Part shown: piece by piece, positions 43,061-51,484 of the stretch
Position numbering within the stretch: the first letter of the stretch is position 1
How the letters are laid out: each line of letters begins with the position of its first letter
Assembly: GCA_963819075.1 (NCBI GenBank)
Contig: CAWFUP010000001.1
Location: 868,001-932,000, forward strand
Origin: CAVQBJ01 sp963819075
GTDB lineage: Bacteria; Actinomycetota; Thermoleophilia; Solirubrobacterales; Solirubrobacteraceae
DNA: 64,000 nucleotides
Reading direction: 5' to 3'
Position numbers and translations under genes: made by a program
The notes under the pieces: model-generated
Seen by the model: only the letters and a program-made list of their open reading frames with translations
Told to the model about the DNA's origin: nothing
Database searches by the model: none

Positions 43061-45586
43061 TCAGGACGTTCCGTTCGTCGTGCTCACCTGAACCGCCCCG
43101 GCACCGACGTGCGCCTTCGCGGCAGCGGCCTCCGCGAGGGTTTGCACCTGCGTGAAGGCGCCGGTGAGCGTGCTCTCCGCCGCCGCGACGCTGGCCGCCG
43201 ACGGGGCCGCCGGCGGGTCGCCGACGACACTGACCACCGACACGCCGTAGAAGGCGTCGAAGCAGTGACCGCCGTTGATCGGCGACGGCTTGCCGCTCGT
43301 AGGGATCTCGGTGCAGGCCACACCTGGCACCTGCTGCAGGCCGCTCAGGCTCAGGTACTTGGGTCGCGTGCTGACGAACGTCGCCACGCCGGCGAAATCG
43401 GGGATCAGGATGTCGCTCTCCACCGCCGCGGCGGCCGCGATGAGCGGCGTCCCGCCCACGAGCGTCACCTGGATCGTCTGATGGATGCCGATGTCGTCGC
43501 CGTTGTTGACGCTGCCGTCCGAGGAGTTCATGCACGCGACGTCCTTGATCGTCTGGTGGATGTGCAGCGCGTTGGCGTCGATCGTGAAGTCGCAGCTGCC
43601 GCCCGGGTCGAAGACGAGGTAGCGGATGTTGTCCCACTCGCCCGATCCGCAATCCGGCAGCTCGTCGCCGTCGATCTCGAGGCACGGGTTGTCGTTGGCC
43701 TCCAGGTTGTTGATCACGTGGAGGTGATCGAGCGTGACGTTCAGCGTCGCCGACGGTGGGACCACCTTCACGCTCTGATTGATCACGTCCTGGGCCTTGG
43801 CGGCCGCTGACCGGACGACCTCATTGAACGGGTCGACGGTCGCCGTCGCGGTGAACGTCCCCGTGGTGAAGTACTCCACGTTGAATGTCAACGTGCGGCT
43901 CTCGCCGACGTTCAACCCATTGATGAACTGGAACTGCGGGAAACCGCCGGCCTGCGGCTGCAGCTCGACCGCGAACGGTCCCGAGGCGATCGGCCCGTTG
44001 TTGACGACGCTCACCGTGGCGGTCGCCTTGTTGCCGCTCACCGGCGACGGTGGGTTGAACGTGATCGTCGGGCTGCTGAACACGAGATCGAGCTGAGCCG
44101 GTTGCACCGTGACGTTGAGGAGCCGCTCGTTGTTGGACGGGTTGGTGTCGACCACGCCGCCGAGCGTCTGGACATCGGCGACGCTGCGGAAGTTGCCCGG
44201 TTGCGGGTACGTGAACGAAAACGTCACGTCCGTCGACGCACCTGGCGCGAGCGACGGCATCTGCCGCGAGAGCGTCTGGTTGCCCGGCACGATGATGCCG
44301 AATGCGTCGGGGTTCCAGGAGGTCATGAACGTGCCCGACGGGCTGTTGCCGAGGTTCTGGACCGTGACGGTCACCGTCGCCGGCGCGCCCTGGGTGGGCG
44401 AGGAGGGGTTGATCGCCAATCCGGTGACCGTGAGGTCCACGGTGGCGGCCGGGATCGCGAAGCTCGTGGCGGCCGTGTCGTCCTTCTTGGTGACCTCGGC
44501 GATCGAGTTGGTGCTGTTGAGCGTCACCGTGCCGCTGAACGTGCCCGCGAACGGGAAGTCGTAGGTGAACGTCACCGTCGTGGATTGACCCTCGGCGAGC
44601 CCGCTGACCTGCTGGGACTCCGGCGTGGCCAGGAACCACGGCTGCCAGCTGACGACGAAGTTGCCGGCGTCGGCATTGCCGTTGTTGACGATCGTCACCG
44701 ACAGCGTGGACTGGCTGCCGACCGGTGCCGGGGTCATCTTGATCCCGCCCGTCGCCACCGCGAGGTTTGGCAGGTCGGGCTCGACGACGGTCTGGAGCGT
44801 GGCCGTCTTGCTCTCGGCGAAGTGGGTGGCCGAGTTGATTACCACCGCGCTGCCCGTCACGGTCCCCGTGAACGGGAAGGTGTAGGTGATCGTCACGGTC
44901 GTGGACGCACCGGGCGCCAGACCGGTGACGGGTTGCGTGAGCGAGCGCGCGAGGAAGAAGGGTGTCCATTGGACGTCGAACGGCCCGGCGGGCGCGTCGC
45001 CGCTGTTAGTGATGACGAACGTGGCGGTCGCCGGCTGCCCGACGACGACGGCGCCGGTCGGGTTCGGCGTCACGGGCGCGATCGAGAAATGGGTGATGGC
45101 CAGGCTGACCTGGGCGGGCAGGACCGTGACCGGCGCGATCGCGAGATCGTTGGCGTAGTTGGTCTCGGAGACGGAGCGACTCGTGTTGACCTGGACGATC
45201 GTCTGGAAGTTGCCCGCCTTCTCGAACGTATAGGGCAGGTCGAGCGTCGTCGAGGCGCCCGCCGCCAGCCCGCCGATCGAGTCAGACGCGCCCACCGGCC
45301 CGAACTGGGCGGTGCTGAACTGGGTGACGAACCCACCGGCAGCACACGTCCCGGCGTTCGTGATCGTCACCGCCACCGTCGCCGCCTGTCCCGCCACGGG
45401 CTCGGTCGGGGAGAACGCGACATTGGCGATCTGCAGATCCGCGCACGGGGTGGCGGCAGCGGACGCCTCGCTCGCGACGAGCCCGGCGGACAGCATCAGC
45501 GTTCCGAGAGCGACAGCGAGTAGACGAACCAGGGCGCGCGAGCGCACGGCTCGAGGTCCGAGGGCGACGAGACGCATCCACGGCAT
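43061..45586 (-). CDS. secreted CARDB-repeat protein
   Basis: The protein (about 841 residues from ATG 45586, which has GGGAGTGG upstream) begins with MPWMRLVALGPRAVRSRALVRLLAVALGTLMLSAGLVASEASAAA, a signal peptide cut after ASA. Five CARDB-like domains follow, each with a phrase like AGQAATVAVTITNAGTCAAGGF, then LAAGASTTLDLPYTF and a closing V.VNT...V.E.N..ND. The last 250 residues contain unique sequence with four or more cysteines (NDNPCLEIDGDELPDCGSGEW; GGSCDFTIDAN) and an Ala-rich end. CARDB domains are cell-surface or secreted adhesion modules. Ligand unknown. Convergent with the TetR gene. Confidence 0.85.
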   Translation of the reverse strand: MPWMRLVALGPRAVRSRALVRLLAVALGTLMLSAGLVASEASAAATPCADLQIANVAFSPTEPVAGQAATVAVTITNAGTCAAGGFVTQFSTAQFGPVGASDSIGGLAAGASTTLDLPYTFEKAGNFQTIVQVNTSRSVSETNYANDLAIAPVTVLPAQVSLAITHFSIAPVTPNPTGAVVVGQPATATFVITNSGDAPAGPFDVQWTPFFLARSLTQPVTGLAPGASTTVTITYTFPFTGTVTGSAVVINSATHFAESKTATLQTVVEPDLPNLAVATGGIKMTPAPVGSQSTLSVTIVNNGNADAGNFVVSWQPWFLATPESQQVSGLAEGQSTTVTFTYDFPFAGTFSGTVTLNSTNSIAEVTKKDDTAATSFAIPAATVDLTVTGLAINPSSPTQGAPATVTVTVQNLGNSPSGTFMTSWNPDAFGIIVPGNQTLSRQMPSLAPGASTDVTFSFTYPQPGNFRSVADVQTLGGVVDTNPSNNERLLNVTVQPAQLDLVFSSPTITFNPPSPVSGNKATATVSVVNNGPIASGPFAVELQPQAGGFPQFQFINGLNVGESRTLTFNVEYFTTGTFTATATVDPFNEVVRSAAAKAQDVINQSVKVVPPSATLNVTLDHLHVINNLEANDNPCLEIDGDELPDCGSGEWDNIRYLVFDPGGSCDFTIDANALHIHQTIKDVACMNSSDGSVNNGDDIGIHQTIQVTLVGGTPLIAAAAAVESDILIPDFAGVATFVSTRPKYLSLSGLQQVPGVACTEIPTSGKPSPINGGHCFDAFYGVSVVSVVGDPPAAPSAASVAAAESTLTGAFTQVQTLAEAAAAKAHVGAGAVQVSTTNGTS

Positions 45587-45753
45587 GAGGACCACTCCCA
45601 CAGTTGGCGGACTGGGCGGCCGTGCCCCGAACGCTATGAAAGTAGACCGATGACCCGCCACGTGTCAAGGGCGGCTGCACGGTCGGAACGGGTTAGTAAC
45701 AGGCGTGCGGCGGCCGTCCGCAAGTCGCGCCGGAGCATGCTCGGCGGCCGTAC

Positions 45754-45778
45754 GTTACTGTTAACCACATGGCTAACA
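45754..45778 (+). promoter_or_regulatory. inverted repeat over the ArsR start codon
   Basis: TGTTA (45759-45763) and TAACA (45774-45778) are separated by ten bases that include the ATG of the ArsR gene; an extra GTTA lies at 45754. This looks like the site of an autoregulating ArsR-type dimer. Confidence 0.42.
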
Positions 45779-46137
45779 CTTCGACGCTCGATCGCTCGTT
45801 TGCTGCCTGCGCGCATCCGATCCGTCGCGCGATTCTCGAGCGCCTCGCCGATGGCGAGCTGACGGTCGGCGCCGCGACGCGCGACTTCGGTGTCTCCAAA
45901 CCGGCGATCAGCCGGCATCTGAAGGTCCTCGAGGAGGCCGGAGCGATCTCGCGCGTGATCGACGGTCGTACGCACCGTCTGCGTCTGCGTGAGGAGTCGC
46001 TCGACTCGGCCTATGACTGGCTCACGCAGCAGCGCGCGATATGGGAGCGTAAGTTCGACACCGTCGAGGAGTTCCTGCGCGAGCAGCACGCGGCGCGCGA
46101 GCAACATTCCGACCGCGAGACAGGAGGACGCGCATGA
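45769..46137 (+). CDS. ArsR/SmtB family transcriptional regulator
   Basis: The 122-residue protein is a winged-helix repressor: FAACAHPIRRAILERLADGELTVGAATRDFGVSKPAISRHLKVLEEAGAISRVIDGRTHRLRL. The metal-binding ELCVC motif of metal sensors is absent, so it is of the type that accompanies SRPBCC genes. The C-terminal part (QQRAIWERKFDTVEEFLREQHAA) is the usual dimerisation helix. Its stop overlaps the next start. It probably represses its own operon through the inverted repeat at its start. Confidence 0.92.
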   Translation: MANTSTLDRSFAACAHPIRRAILERLADGELTVGAATRDFGVSKPAISRHLKVLEEAGAISRVIDGRTHRLRLREESLDSAYDWLTQQRAIWERKFDTVEEFLREQHAAREQHSDRETGGRA

Positions 46138-46598
46138 GCGACGTCGACACGAGCGTCGTCCGGCTGGAGCGCACATTCGAGGCGCCCGCGGCCGACGTCT
46201 TCGACGCCTGGACGAACCCTGACGTGCTGCGCCGCTGGTGGGCTGCCGGCCCGGACTGGCGCGCGACTGGCGCGGAGGTGGACCTGCGGGTCGGCGGGCG
46301 ATACCGCCTGACGATGCAGAATCCCGACACCGGTGAGCTGCACGCGGTCGCCGGCGAGTATCTCCAGGTCGCACGCCCGGCGCGGCTCGTCTACAGCTGG
46401 GCGTGGGAGGGGAGCGACGGGACGCCCGGTGAGTCATCGACCGTCACCGTGGCGTTCTCCGAGCTCGATGGCCGCACCACGGTCCGCCTCGAGCACGCCG
46501 GGATCCCGACGGCGGAGTCGCGCGCAAACCATCGCCACGGCTGGCTCGGCTGCCTGGAGAACCTCCGCGGCCGCGTCTTCGCCACGCCCGTCAGCTGA
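46134..46598 (+). CDS. SRPBCC (AHSA1-like) domain protein
   Basis: The 154-residue protein has the helix-grip fold of the AHSA1/START group: VVRLERTFEAPAADVFDAWTNPDVLRRWWAAGPDW, GGRYRLTMQNPDTGELHAVAGEYLQVARPARLVYSW, TVTVAFSELDGRTTVRLEHAGI and HRHGWLGCLENLRGR. Such proteins bind hydrophobic ligands in a deep cavity. It is coupled by ATGA overlap to the ArsR gene, a very common pair, and a YCII gene follows after 41 bases. Ligand unknown. Confidence 0.92.
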   Translation: MSDVDTSVVRLERTFEAPAADVFDAWTNPDVLRRWWAAGPDWRATGAEVDLRVGGRYRLTMQNPDTGELHAVAGEYLQVARPARLVYSWAWEGSDGTPGESSTVTVAFSELDGRTTVRLEHAGIPTAESRANHRHGWLGCLENLRGRVFATPVS

Positions 46599-46639
46599 CA
46601 GCACACAACCCCCAGCAACCAACGAGAGGGGAGGCAACG

Positions 46640-46942
46640 ATGGCTAAGTTCATGTTCGCGTACACCGGCGGCTCGATGGCCGAGTCCGAGGAGGAGCAAA
46701 AGGCGGTCATGGAGGCGTGGGGCGCCTGGTTCGGGCAGCTCGGCAGCGCGATCGTCGACCCCGGTAACCCGTTCGGCGCATCCGGCGTCGTCGCGTCGGG
46801 CGGCAACGGCGCGGCCGCCAAGCTGACCGGATACTCGCTCGTCAGCGCCGACGATCTCGACGGCGCCAAGCAGTTGGCCACCGGCTGCCCGATCCTGAGC
46901 GCCGGGGGCAGCGTCGAGGTCTACGAGGCGCTCGAGATGTGA
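46640..46942 (+). CDS. YCII-related (DGPF) domain protein
   Basis: The 100-residue protein is a YCII-type ferredoxin-like fold: MAKFMFAYTGG at the start, then EEQKAVMEAWGAWFGQLGSAIVDPGNPFG, and GYSLVSADDLDGAKQLATGCPILSAGGSVEVYEALEM at the end. It has a good ribosome-binding site (AGAGGGGAGG). It completes an ArsR-SRPBCC-YCII operon seen in many Actinobacteria, with no known reaction. Confidence 0.92.
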   Translation: MAKFMFAYTGGSMAESEEEQKAVMEAWGAWFGQLGSAIVDPGNPFGASGVVASGGNGAAAKLTGYSLVSADDLDGAKQLATGCPILSAGGSVEVYEALEM

Positions 46943-47128
46943 GCATCGCGGTCGCGGCCGGCCGCCGACCCAGCGAGCGGTTGGCGGCCGGCGGCGATCG
47001 GCCTGGCCGAGTTCAGTCGCAACTCCTTCACAACTCCGTTACGGAAAGATCACGCCCGTGCGTACGGGCCGCGCGGAGACTGAGACGCCGTGTGAAGCCG
47101 TCCGCCAGCGAATGGAGATGACTCGGTC

Positions 47129-49117
47129 ATGAACGCTACGCCCCGTGGTGGCCTCTCGCCCCACCCGCGAGACAGGAAGTCAACGCGCTCCGCGCATCGA
47201 TCGCGCTGGCGGCGGAAGGCGCTCGGCGCCTCCGTGCTGGGACTGCTGCTCTGTGCCGCGCTCGTGCCGATCATCTCGGCGAGCGCCTCGTCGACCAGCC
47301 CGAGCAAGGAGAAGTGGTTCCTGTCCAGCAACGACGGCCTCGGCATCCGGCCGGGCAAGATCAAGCACGTCTGGCTGATCATCCTCGAGAACAAGTCCTA
47401 CGACGCCACGTTCACCGGCCTGAACAACAACACCTACCTGTGGCAGTCGCTACCAGCCCAGGGGGCCCTGCTCAAGAACTACTACGGGACGGGGCACTTC
47501 AGCCTCGACAACTACATCTCGATGGTCAGCGGCCAGGCCACCCAGCCCGATACGCAGTCGGACTGCCCGCTCTATGACCAGTTCTCCGGGAGCGTCGACA
47601 CCTCCGGCTCGCTGTTCACGAACCCCGATTACGGGCAGGTCGTCTCCGACCAGGGACCGAACGCGGCGCCAGGCACGAACGGCTGCGTCTACCCGTCGAG
47701 CGTGCCGACGCTGTTCAACCAGCTCGACGCCGCCCACGTGAGCTGGAAGGGGTACTCGCAGGATCTCGGCAACCCCGACGCGAGCGGGCCGGTGCACGAT
47801 GCCGGGACGCAGTACTGCGGCGCTCCGTACGCGACCCCCGGCCCCACGGGCAGCACGGCGCAGCCCAACCCGGGCAGCGCGAACGCGACCGATCAGTACG
47901 TGCCCAAGCACTTCCCGTTCCCGTGGTTCGACTCGCTGCTGCAATCGGGTGACTGCAACCCGGCGCACATCGCGAGCCTGTTCGATCCGGGCAACGGGCT
48001 CTACCACGACCTGCAGACCGACGCGACCACGCCGTCGTTCAGCTGGATCTCGCCGAACAACTGCAGCGACGCGCACGACGCCGTCTGCCACGGCAACAAC
48101 CTCTCCGGCGGATTCTCCGATCCGAACACCCCCAACGCGCCGGTGAACTACACCGGTGGCCTGTACGCCTCCGACCTGTTCCTCGAGCACGTCATCCCCG
48201 AGATCGAGGCGTCGCCGGCGTTCAAGGATGGCGGCCTCATCGACGTCACCTTCGACGAGGCGTTCCCGCCGTTCACGTACACCGGGAACAGCTTCGCCAA
48301 CTCGACGAAGGTCCAGCCGGACGCCGCCGCCTCGATCGCGTCGGGCTCGGCGGCCGAGACGCTGTGGGGCTTCCCGGTGCACTACGAGCCCACGGGACCG
48401 AACACGCCGCTGGCCCGGGACGCGAACGGCAACGAGCTGTACCCGGGTCCGGGTGACAACTCGTTCCTCGACCGCCCGAGCAACTGCGTCGCGCAGACGG
48501 TCCCGCCGCAGCCGGCCGGCACGTGCCTGCTCGGTGGCGGCAGCCCGGTACCGGGTGCGCGCACCGACGCCCACGCCACGGCCGCGGCGGGCAGCTCGAC
48601 GATCGCCGACAACTCGATCGTCGCCACCGACGCCGGACGCGCCGTCAGCGGCACCGGCATCCCGTCCGGAGCGGTCGTCGGTCAGGTGACCGACACGCCG
48701 GTCACCGCGACCGCTCCCAACCAGAGCGGCGGCTTCGTCGACACCGGCTCGTTCACGCTCGTCGACGGCTCGGGCCACCCGCTGACCACGACGGGTCCGG
48801 TGAGCGGAATCACGCTGGCCGCCGACACGGCGTCGACCGATCCGCTGCTCAGCGCCACCGGCGCGACGAACGGCGGCGGCGACACGGGCAGCGTGCTCAT
48901 CAGCCCCTACATCCGCCCGGGCACGGTGAGCCGGGTGTTCTACAACCACTACAGCTGGCTGCGCACGATGGAGGATCTGTTCGCCGTCGGGCACGCCTCG
49001 GGCGGCCTCGACGGGGCCGGGCACCTCGGCTACGCTGCGCAGCCCGGACTGACCCCGTTCGGCCGGGACGTGTTCAGTGACCAGGGCGGCGAGCCGGGGG
49101 ACGGCGGGGGCCACTGA
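47129..49117 (+). CDS. secreted phosphoesterase (PF04185 family)
   Basis: The 662-residue protein has a basic N-terminus and a hydrophobic run (LGASVLGLLLCAALVPIISASASS), a signal peptide, so it is exported. Phosphoesterase-family motifs follow: HVWLIILENKSYDATF with the metal/nucleophile region, NYYGTGHFSLDNYISMVSGQ, SWISPNNCSDAHD, and GGLIDVTFDEAF. Members are acid phosphatases and phospholipases C. A Ser/Thr/Gly-rich insertion at about 470-580 breaks the C-terminal part. It would release phosphate outside the cell. The next gene overlaps by 41 bases if its GTG 49077 is used. Confidence 0.85.
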   Translation: MNATPRGGLSPHPRDRKSTRSAHRSRWRRKALGASVLGLLLCAALVPIISASASSTSPSKEKWFLSSNDGLGIRPGKIKHVWLIILENKSYDATFTGLNNNTYLWQSLPAQGALLKNYYGTGHFSLDNYISMVSGQATQPDTQSDCPLYDQFSGSVDTSGSLFTNPDYGQVVSDQGPNAAPGTNGCVYPSSVPTLFNQLDAAHVSWKGYSQDLGNPDASGPVHDAGTQYCGAPYATPGPTGSTAQPNPGSANATDQYVPKHFPFPWFDSLLQSGDCNPAHIASLFDPGNGLYHDLQTDATTPSFSWISPNNCSDAHDAVCHGNNLSGGFSDPNTPNAPVNYTGGLYASDLFLEHVIPEIEASPAFKDGGLIDVTFDEAFPPFTYTGNSFANSTKVQPDAAASIASGSAAETLWGFPVHYEPTGPNTPLARDANGNELYPGPGDNSFLDRPSNCVAQTVPPQPAGTCLLGGGSPVPGARTDAHATAAAGSSTIADNSIVATDAGRAVSGTGIPSGAVVGQVTDTPVTATAPNQSGGFVDTGSFTLVDGSGHPLTTTGPVSGITLAADTASTDPLLSATGATNGGGDTGSVLISPYIRPGTVSRVFYNHYSWLRTMEDLFAVGHASGGLDGAGHLGYAAQPGLTPFGRDVFSDQGGEPGDGGGH

Positions 49118-49808
49118 GATCCGTCCGCCAACGACCGATCACGCGGTGAACGGGCGCGGCTCGTTCACCGCGAGCGGCGGGAGCCGGGCGGCCGCGCCCG
49201 GCTCCCGCCGCGTCGTGACGCTGGCCCTCGCCGGCCTCGCCGTGGTGCTCGTCGTTGTCACCGTCGCGATCGTCGTGACGCGCGGCGGCTCGACGCACAA
49301 ACGGGCCGGGGCCGCGGTGGCGGCCACCGGCGGGGCGGCTCGCTACGGTCAGATCCCGAGCTGGCTGCCGAAGGCGAAGGTTTCCGTCGGACGGATCGTC
49401 GAGGCGAGCGCGACGCACCCGGCGCTCGGGATCGAGGGGGACACGATCGCGGTCCGGTTGGCCGTCGGGCGGCTGCTCGCGACCGCGGTCGGGCCACAGG
49501 TTCCCGAGGAGGGCCAGTTCCCGGTCCCGCGGACCACGCGGTGCAACTTCATCGTGACGTTCGCGCGGGCGTCGGCGTCGATCGCGCTGCCCGCGGGTGC
49601 GTTCACGATCGTCGACGAATACGGCAACGTGCACCGCCCGCGAGTGGCGGCCTACGCTGGCGGCGCCGCGCCGACGCGGGTGGCCCCGGGGCGCACGGTC
49701 TCGCTCGTCGTCAGCGACGTGCTCCCGACCGGCAGCGGCGAGCTGAGCTGGGCGCCCGAGACGACCAAGCCGATCGCCTCCTGGGACTTCGACGTCGAGA
49801 TCGACTAG
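49077..49808 (+). CDS. membrane-anchored protein of unknown function
   Basis: The product (243 residues from GTG 49077; 220 from GTG 49146) has one membrane segment (VVTLALAGLAVVLVVVTVAIVV) after a positive stretch, so most of it lies outside the membrane. The outer part is beta-rich: ATHPALGIEGDTIAVRLAVGRLLATAVGPQVPEEG, then TTRCNFIVTFARASASIALPAGAFTIVDEYGN, and PGRTVSLVVSDVLPTGSGELSWAP. No family is recognised. It follows the phosphoesterase gene in the same direction and probably shares its mRNA; it could hold or regulate that enzyme at the surface. That is inference. Confidence 0.62.
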   Translation: MTRAASRGTAGATEIRPPTTDHAVNGRGSFTASGGSRAAAPGSRRVVTLALAGLAVVLVVVTVAIVVTRGGSTHKRAGAAVAATGGAARYGQIPSWLPKAKVSVGRIVEASATHPALGIEGDTIAVRLAVGRLLATAVGPQVPEEGQFPVPRTTRCNFIVTFARASASIALPAGAFTIVDEYGNVHRPRVAAYAGGAAPTRVAPGRTVSLVVSDVLPTGSGELSWAPETTKPIASWDFDVEID

Positions 49809-49831
49809 CGGCGTCGCGGCGAGGCGCCGCG

Positions 49832-50152
49832 TCAGTGGTGCGCCGCCTCCAGGATGTCTGAGCTCGCGCGGCTGACCATCACCTCGCCGCTGATGATGCC
49901 CATACGCTCGACGTCGAAGTCCCTCAGCTCCGCGGACACCCATTCGGCGGCGAGCCGGTTGGAAGCCTCGGCCTGCTCGCGCTCGTGGAACATCGTGATC
50001 GACGCGACCGCTTGATCTCCCGTCTGGGCCACCTCGTAGCTGATGAAGCCCGGCTCCCGGGCGAAGGCGTCGGCGAGCTCACGGTCGACGCGATGCATCA
50101 CGTCGTCGACCGTGCCCTTGCCGATGCGGTAGGTCCGGATGCTCACGAACAT
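49832..50152 (-). CDS. antibiotic-biosynthesis-monooxygenase-like (ABM) domain protein
   Basis: The 106-residue protein MFVSIRTYRIGKGTVDDVMHRVDRELADAFAREPGFISYEVAQTGDQAVASITMFHEREQAEASN has the dimeric alpha-beta barrel pattern of the ABM superfamily. Such small proteins are oxygenases or heme/quinone handlers; no catalytic residue is diagnostic here. ATG 50152 was chosen for its ribosome-binding site (GAGGAGCG). Convergent with the membrane-anchored protein gene. Confidence 0.8.
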   Translation of the reverse strand: MFVSIRTYRIGKGTVDDVMHRVDRELADAFAREPGFISYEVAQTGDQAVASITMFHEREQAEASNRLAAEWVSAELRDFDVERMGIISGEVMVSRASSDILEAAHH

Positions 50153-50273
50153 GGCGAACGCTCCTCGGTCAGTTGCGGCGGGGGGGTGAAGCTCCAGGCT
50201 ACGCGCGGCGCGTCCGACAAGCAAGGCAGCACCTCGTTCAGGCGAGCGGTAGCGAGAACCGGCCCTGAACGCA

Positions 50274-50302
50274 GAGACGGGCGGCACAAGGCCGCCCGTC
50301 TC
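50274..50302. terminator. hairpin with 12-bp stem
   Basis: GAGACGGGCGGC pairs with GCCGCCCGTCTC around a 5-base loop (ACAAG). It lies between the ABM gene and the flagellin gene; a second weaker hairpin with GCCCCGCG/CGCGGGGC arms follows at 50335-50360. Either could end transcripts coming from the flagellin side. Confidence 0.6.
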
Positions 50303-50411
50303 CGCTTCCGGTCCCTCGATGGATCGGGTATGTGGCCCCGCGCAGGGAGGTTCGCGGGGCGTTTGTTACCCATCAGCCGTCGCGACAACTGACGAGACTT
50401 TGATGCCTTCA

Positions 50412-50437
50412 TCGGGCGGCGCCGAGGCGCCGCCCGA
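50412..50437 (-). terminator. flagellin terminator
   Basis: TCGGGCGGCG and CGCCGCCCGA form a 10-bp stem with a 6-base loop, 14 bases after the flagellin stop on the minus strand. A strong GC hairpin without a T-run. Confidence 0.78.
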
Positions 50438-50450
50438 GAGGCGAGAGTGA

Positions 50451-51251
50451 TTACGCTCCCTGGAGCAGCGACAGCACAGCGTCGGGCAACTTCTGCGCCT
50501 GGCTGAGCATCGCGGTACCAGCCTGCTGGAGGACCTGCTGGCTGGTGAAGCTGGTCATGGCCGTAGCCATGTCCACATCCATGATCCGGCTGTTGGCGGA
50601 GGTGAGGTTCTCCTCGGTGGTGGAGAGGTTCGCCATCGTGTACTGCAGGCGATTCTGCACCGCACCGAACGTCGAGTCCACACCGGAGACCAAGTTGATC
50701 GCGGCATCGATGCTGCTCAGCGTCGTCGACGTGCCGAGGCTGATCGTGCCGATCGACGAGCCGAGGCTGACCGTCGCGACGGTGATGACGTTGCCGTCGT
50801 TGGCCCCCACCTGGAAGGTGAGCGTGGCCGCACTGCTGAGCACGCTGATGCCGTTGAACTGCGCCGTGGCGCCGATCTGCTCGATCTCCGACAGCAGCTG
50901 GTTGACCTCGGTCTGGATGGCCGTCTGGTCGGTGCTGTTCAGCGTGCCGTTGCCGTACTGCACGGCCAGCTCGCGGATGCGCTGAAGCATCTGCTGCACC
51001 TGGTTGATGGCGCCGGCGGCGGTCTGCACGAGCGAGACGCCGTCCTGCGCGTTGCGGTTGGCCTGGTCGAGGCCGTTGATCTGACCCTGCAGGTTCTCAC
51101 TGATGGTCAGACCGGCCGCATCGTCGGCCGCGCTGTTGATACGAAGACCCGACGACAGCTGCTGGGTCGACCTCTCAAGCGCCATCTCTGTGGTGTTGAG
51201 GTTGTTCGCGGCGTCGATCGCCGAGACGTTGGTGTTGACGTAAAGGGCCAT
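50451..51251 (-). CDS. fliC: flagellin
   Basis: The 266-residue protein has both conserved flagellin ends. The N-terminal coiled coil reads VNTNVSAIDAANNLNTTEMALERSTQQLSSGLRINSAADDAAGLTISENL and RELAVQYGNGTLN. The C-terminal partner is FGAVQNRLQYTMANLSTTEENLTSANSRIMDVDMATAMTSFTSQQVLQQAGTAMLSQAQ. The central variable part is only about 80 residues, so the filament would have small surface domains. It is exported by the flagellar type III apparatus. No other flagellar gene is near, so it is a separate transcription unit with its own terminator and a sigma-28-like promoter. Ribosome-binding site AGGGAG precedes the ATG. Confidence 0.95.
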   Translation of the reverse strand: MALYVNTNVSAIDAANNLNTTEMALERSTQQLSSGLRINSAADDAAGLTISENLQGQINGLDQANRNAQDGVSLVQTAAGAINQVQQMLQRIRELAVQYGNGTLNSTDQTAIQTEVNQLLSEIEQIGATAQFNGISVLSSAATLTFQVGANDGNVITVATVSLGSSIGTISLGTSTTLSSIDAAINLVSGVDSTFGAVQNRLQYTMANLSTTEENLTSANSRIMDVDMATAMTSFTSQQVLQQAGTAMLSQAQKLPDAVLSLLQGA

Positions 51252-51317
51252 GCGTTCATCTCCCTGATGACGGTGGTTTAGTAGGCCGAACCGACTCCCT
51301 GTCGGCTACATGCCCAG

Positions 51318-51344
51318 TAATCGTCCGCTGCTGAGCGGACTTGA
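51318..51344 (-). promoter_or_regulatory. sigma-28/sigma-D-like promoter of the flagellin gene
   Basis: On the minus strand TCAA, a 15-base spacer and GACGATTA resemble the motility sigma consensus TAAA-N15-GCCGATAT. The -10 ends 67 bases before the ATG. Match is partial (three of four and about five of eight bases), so this is a proposal. Confidence 0.42.
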
Positions 51345-51484
51345 GCGGCATCTATCTCGCCGGGTCGCACATCCGCACTCGGTGCCCGCGGCGCAAGGGA
51401 AATTGATGCCCGACGACCCGCGCCGACCGAGGCGGTTGGGGGCTCCGTCGCGGCCGCTCCGCCCGCCTGACGGCGGCGGCGGGC

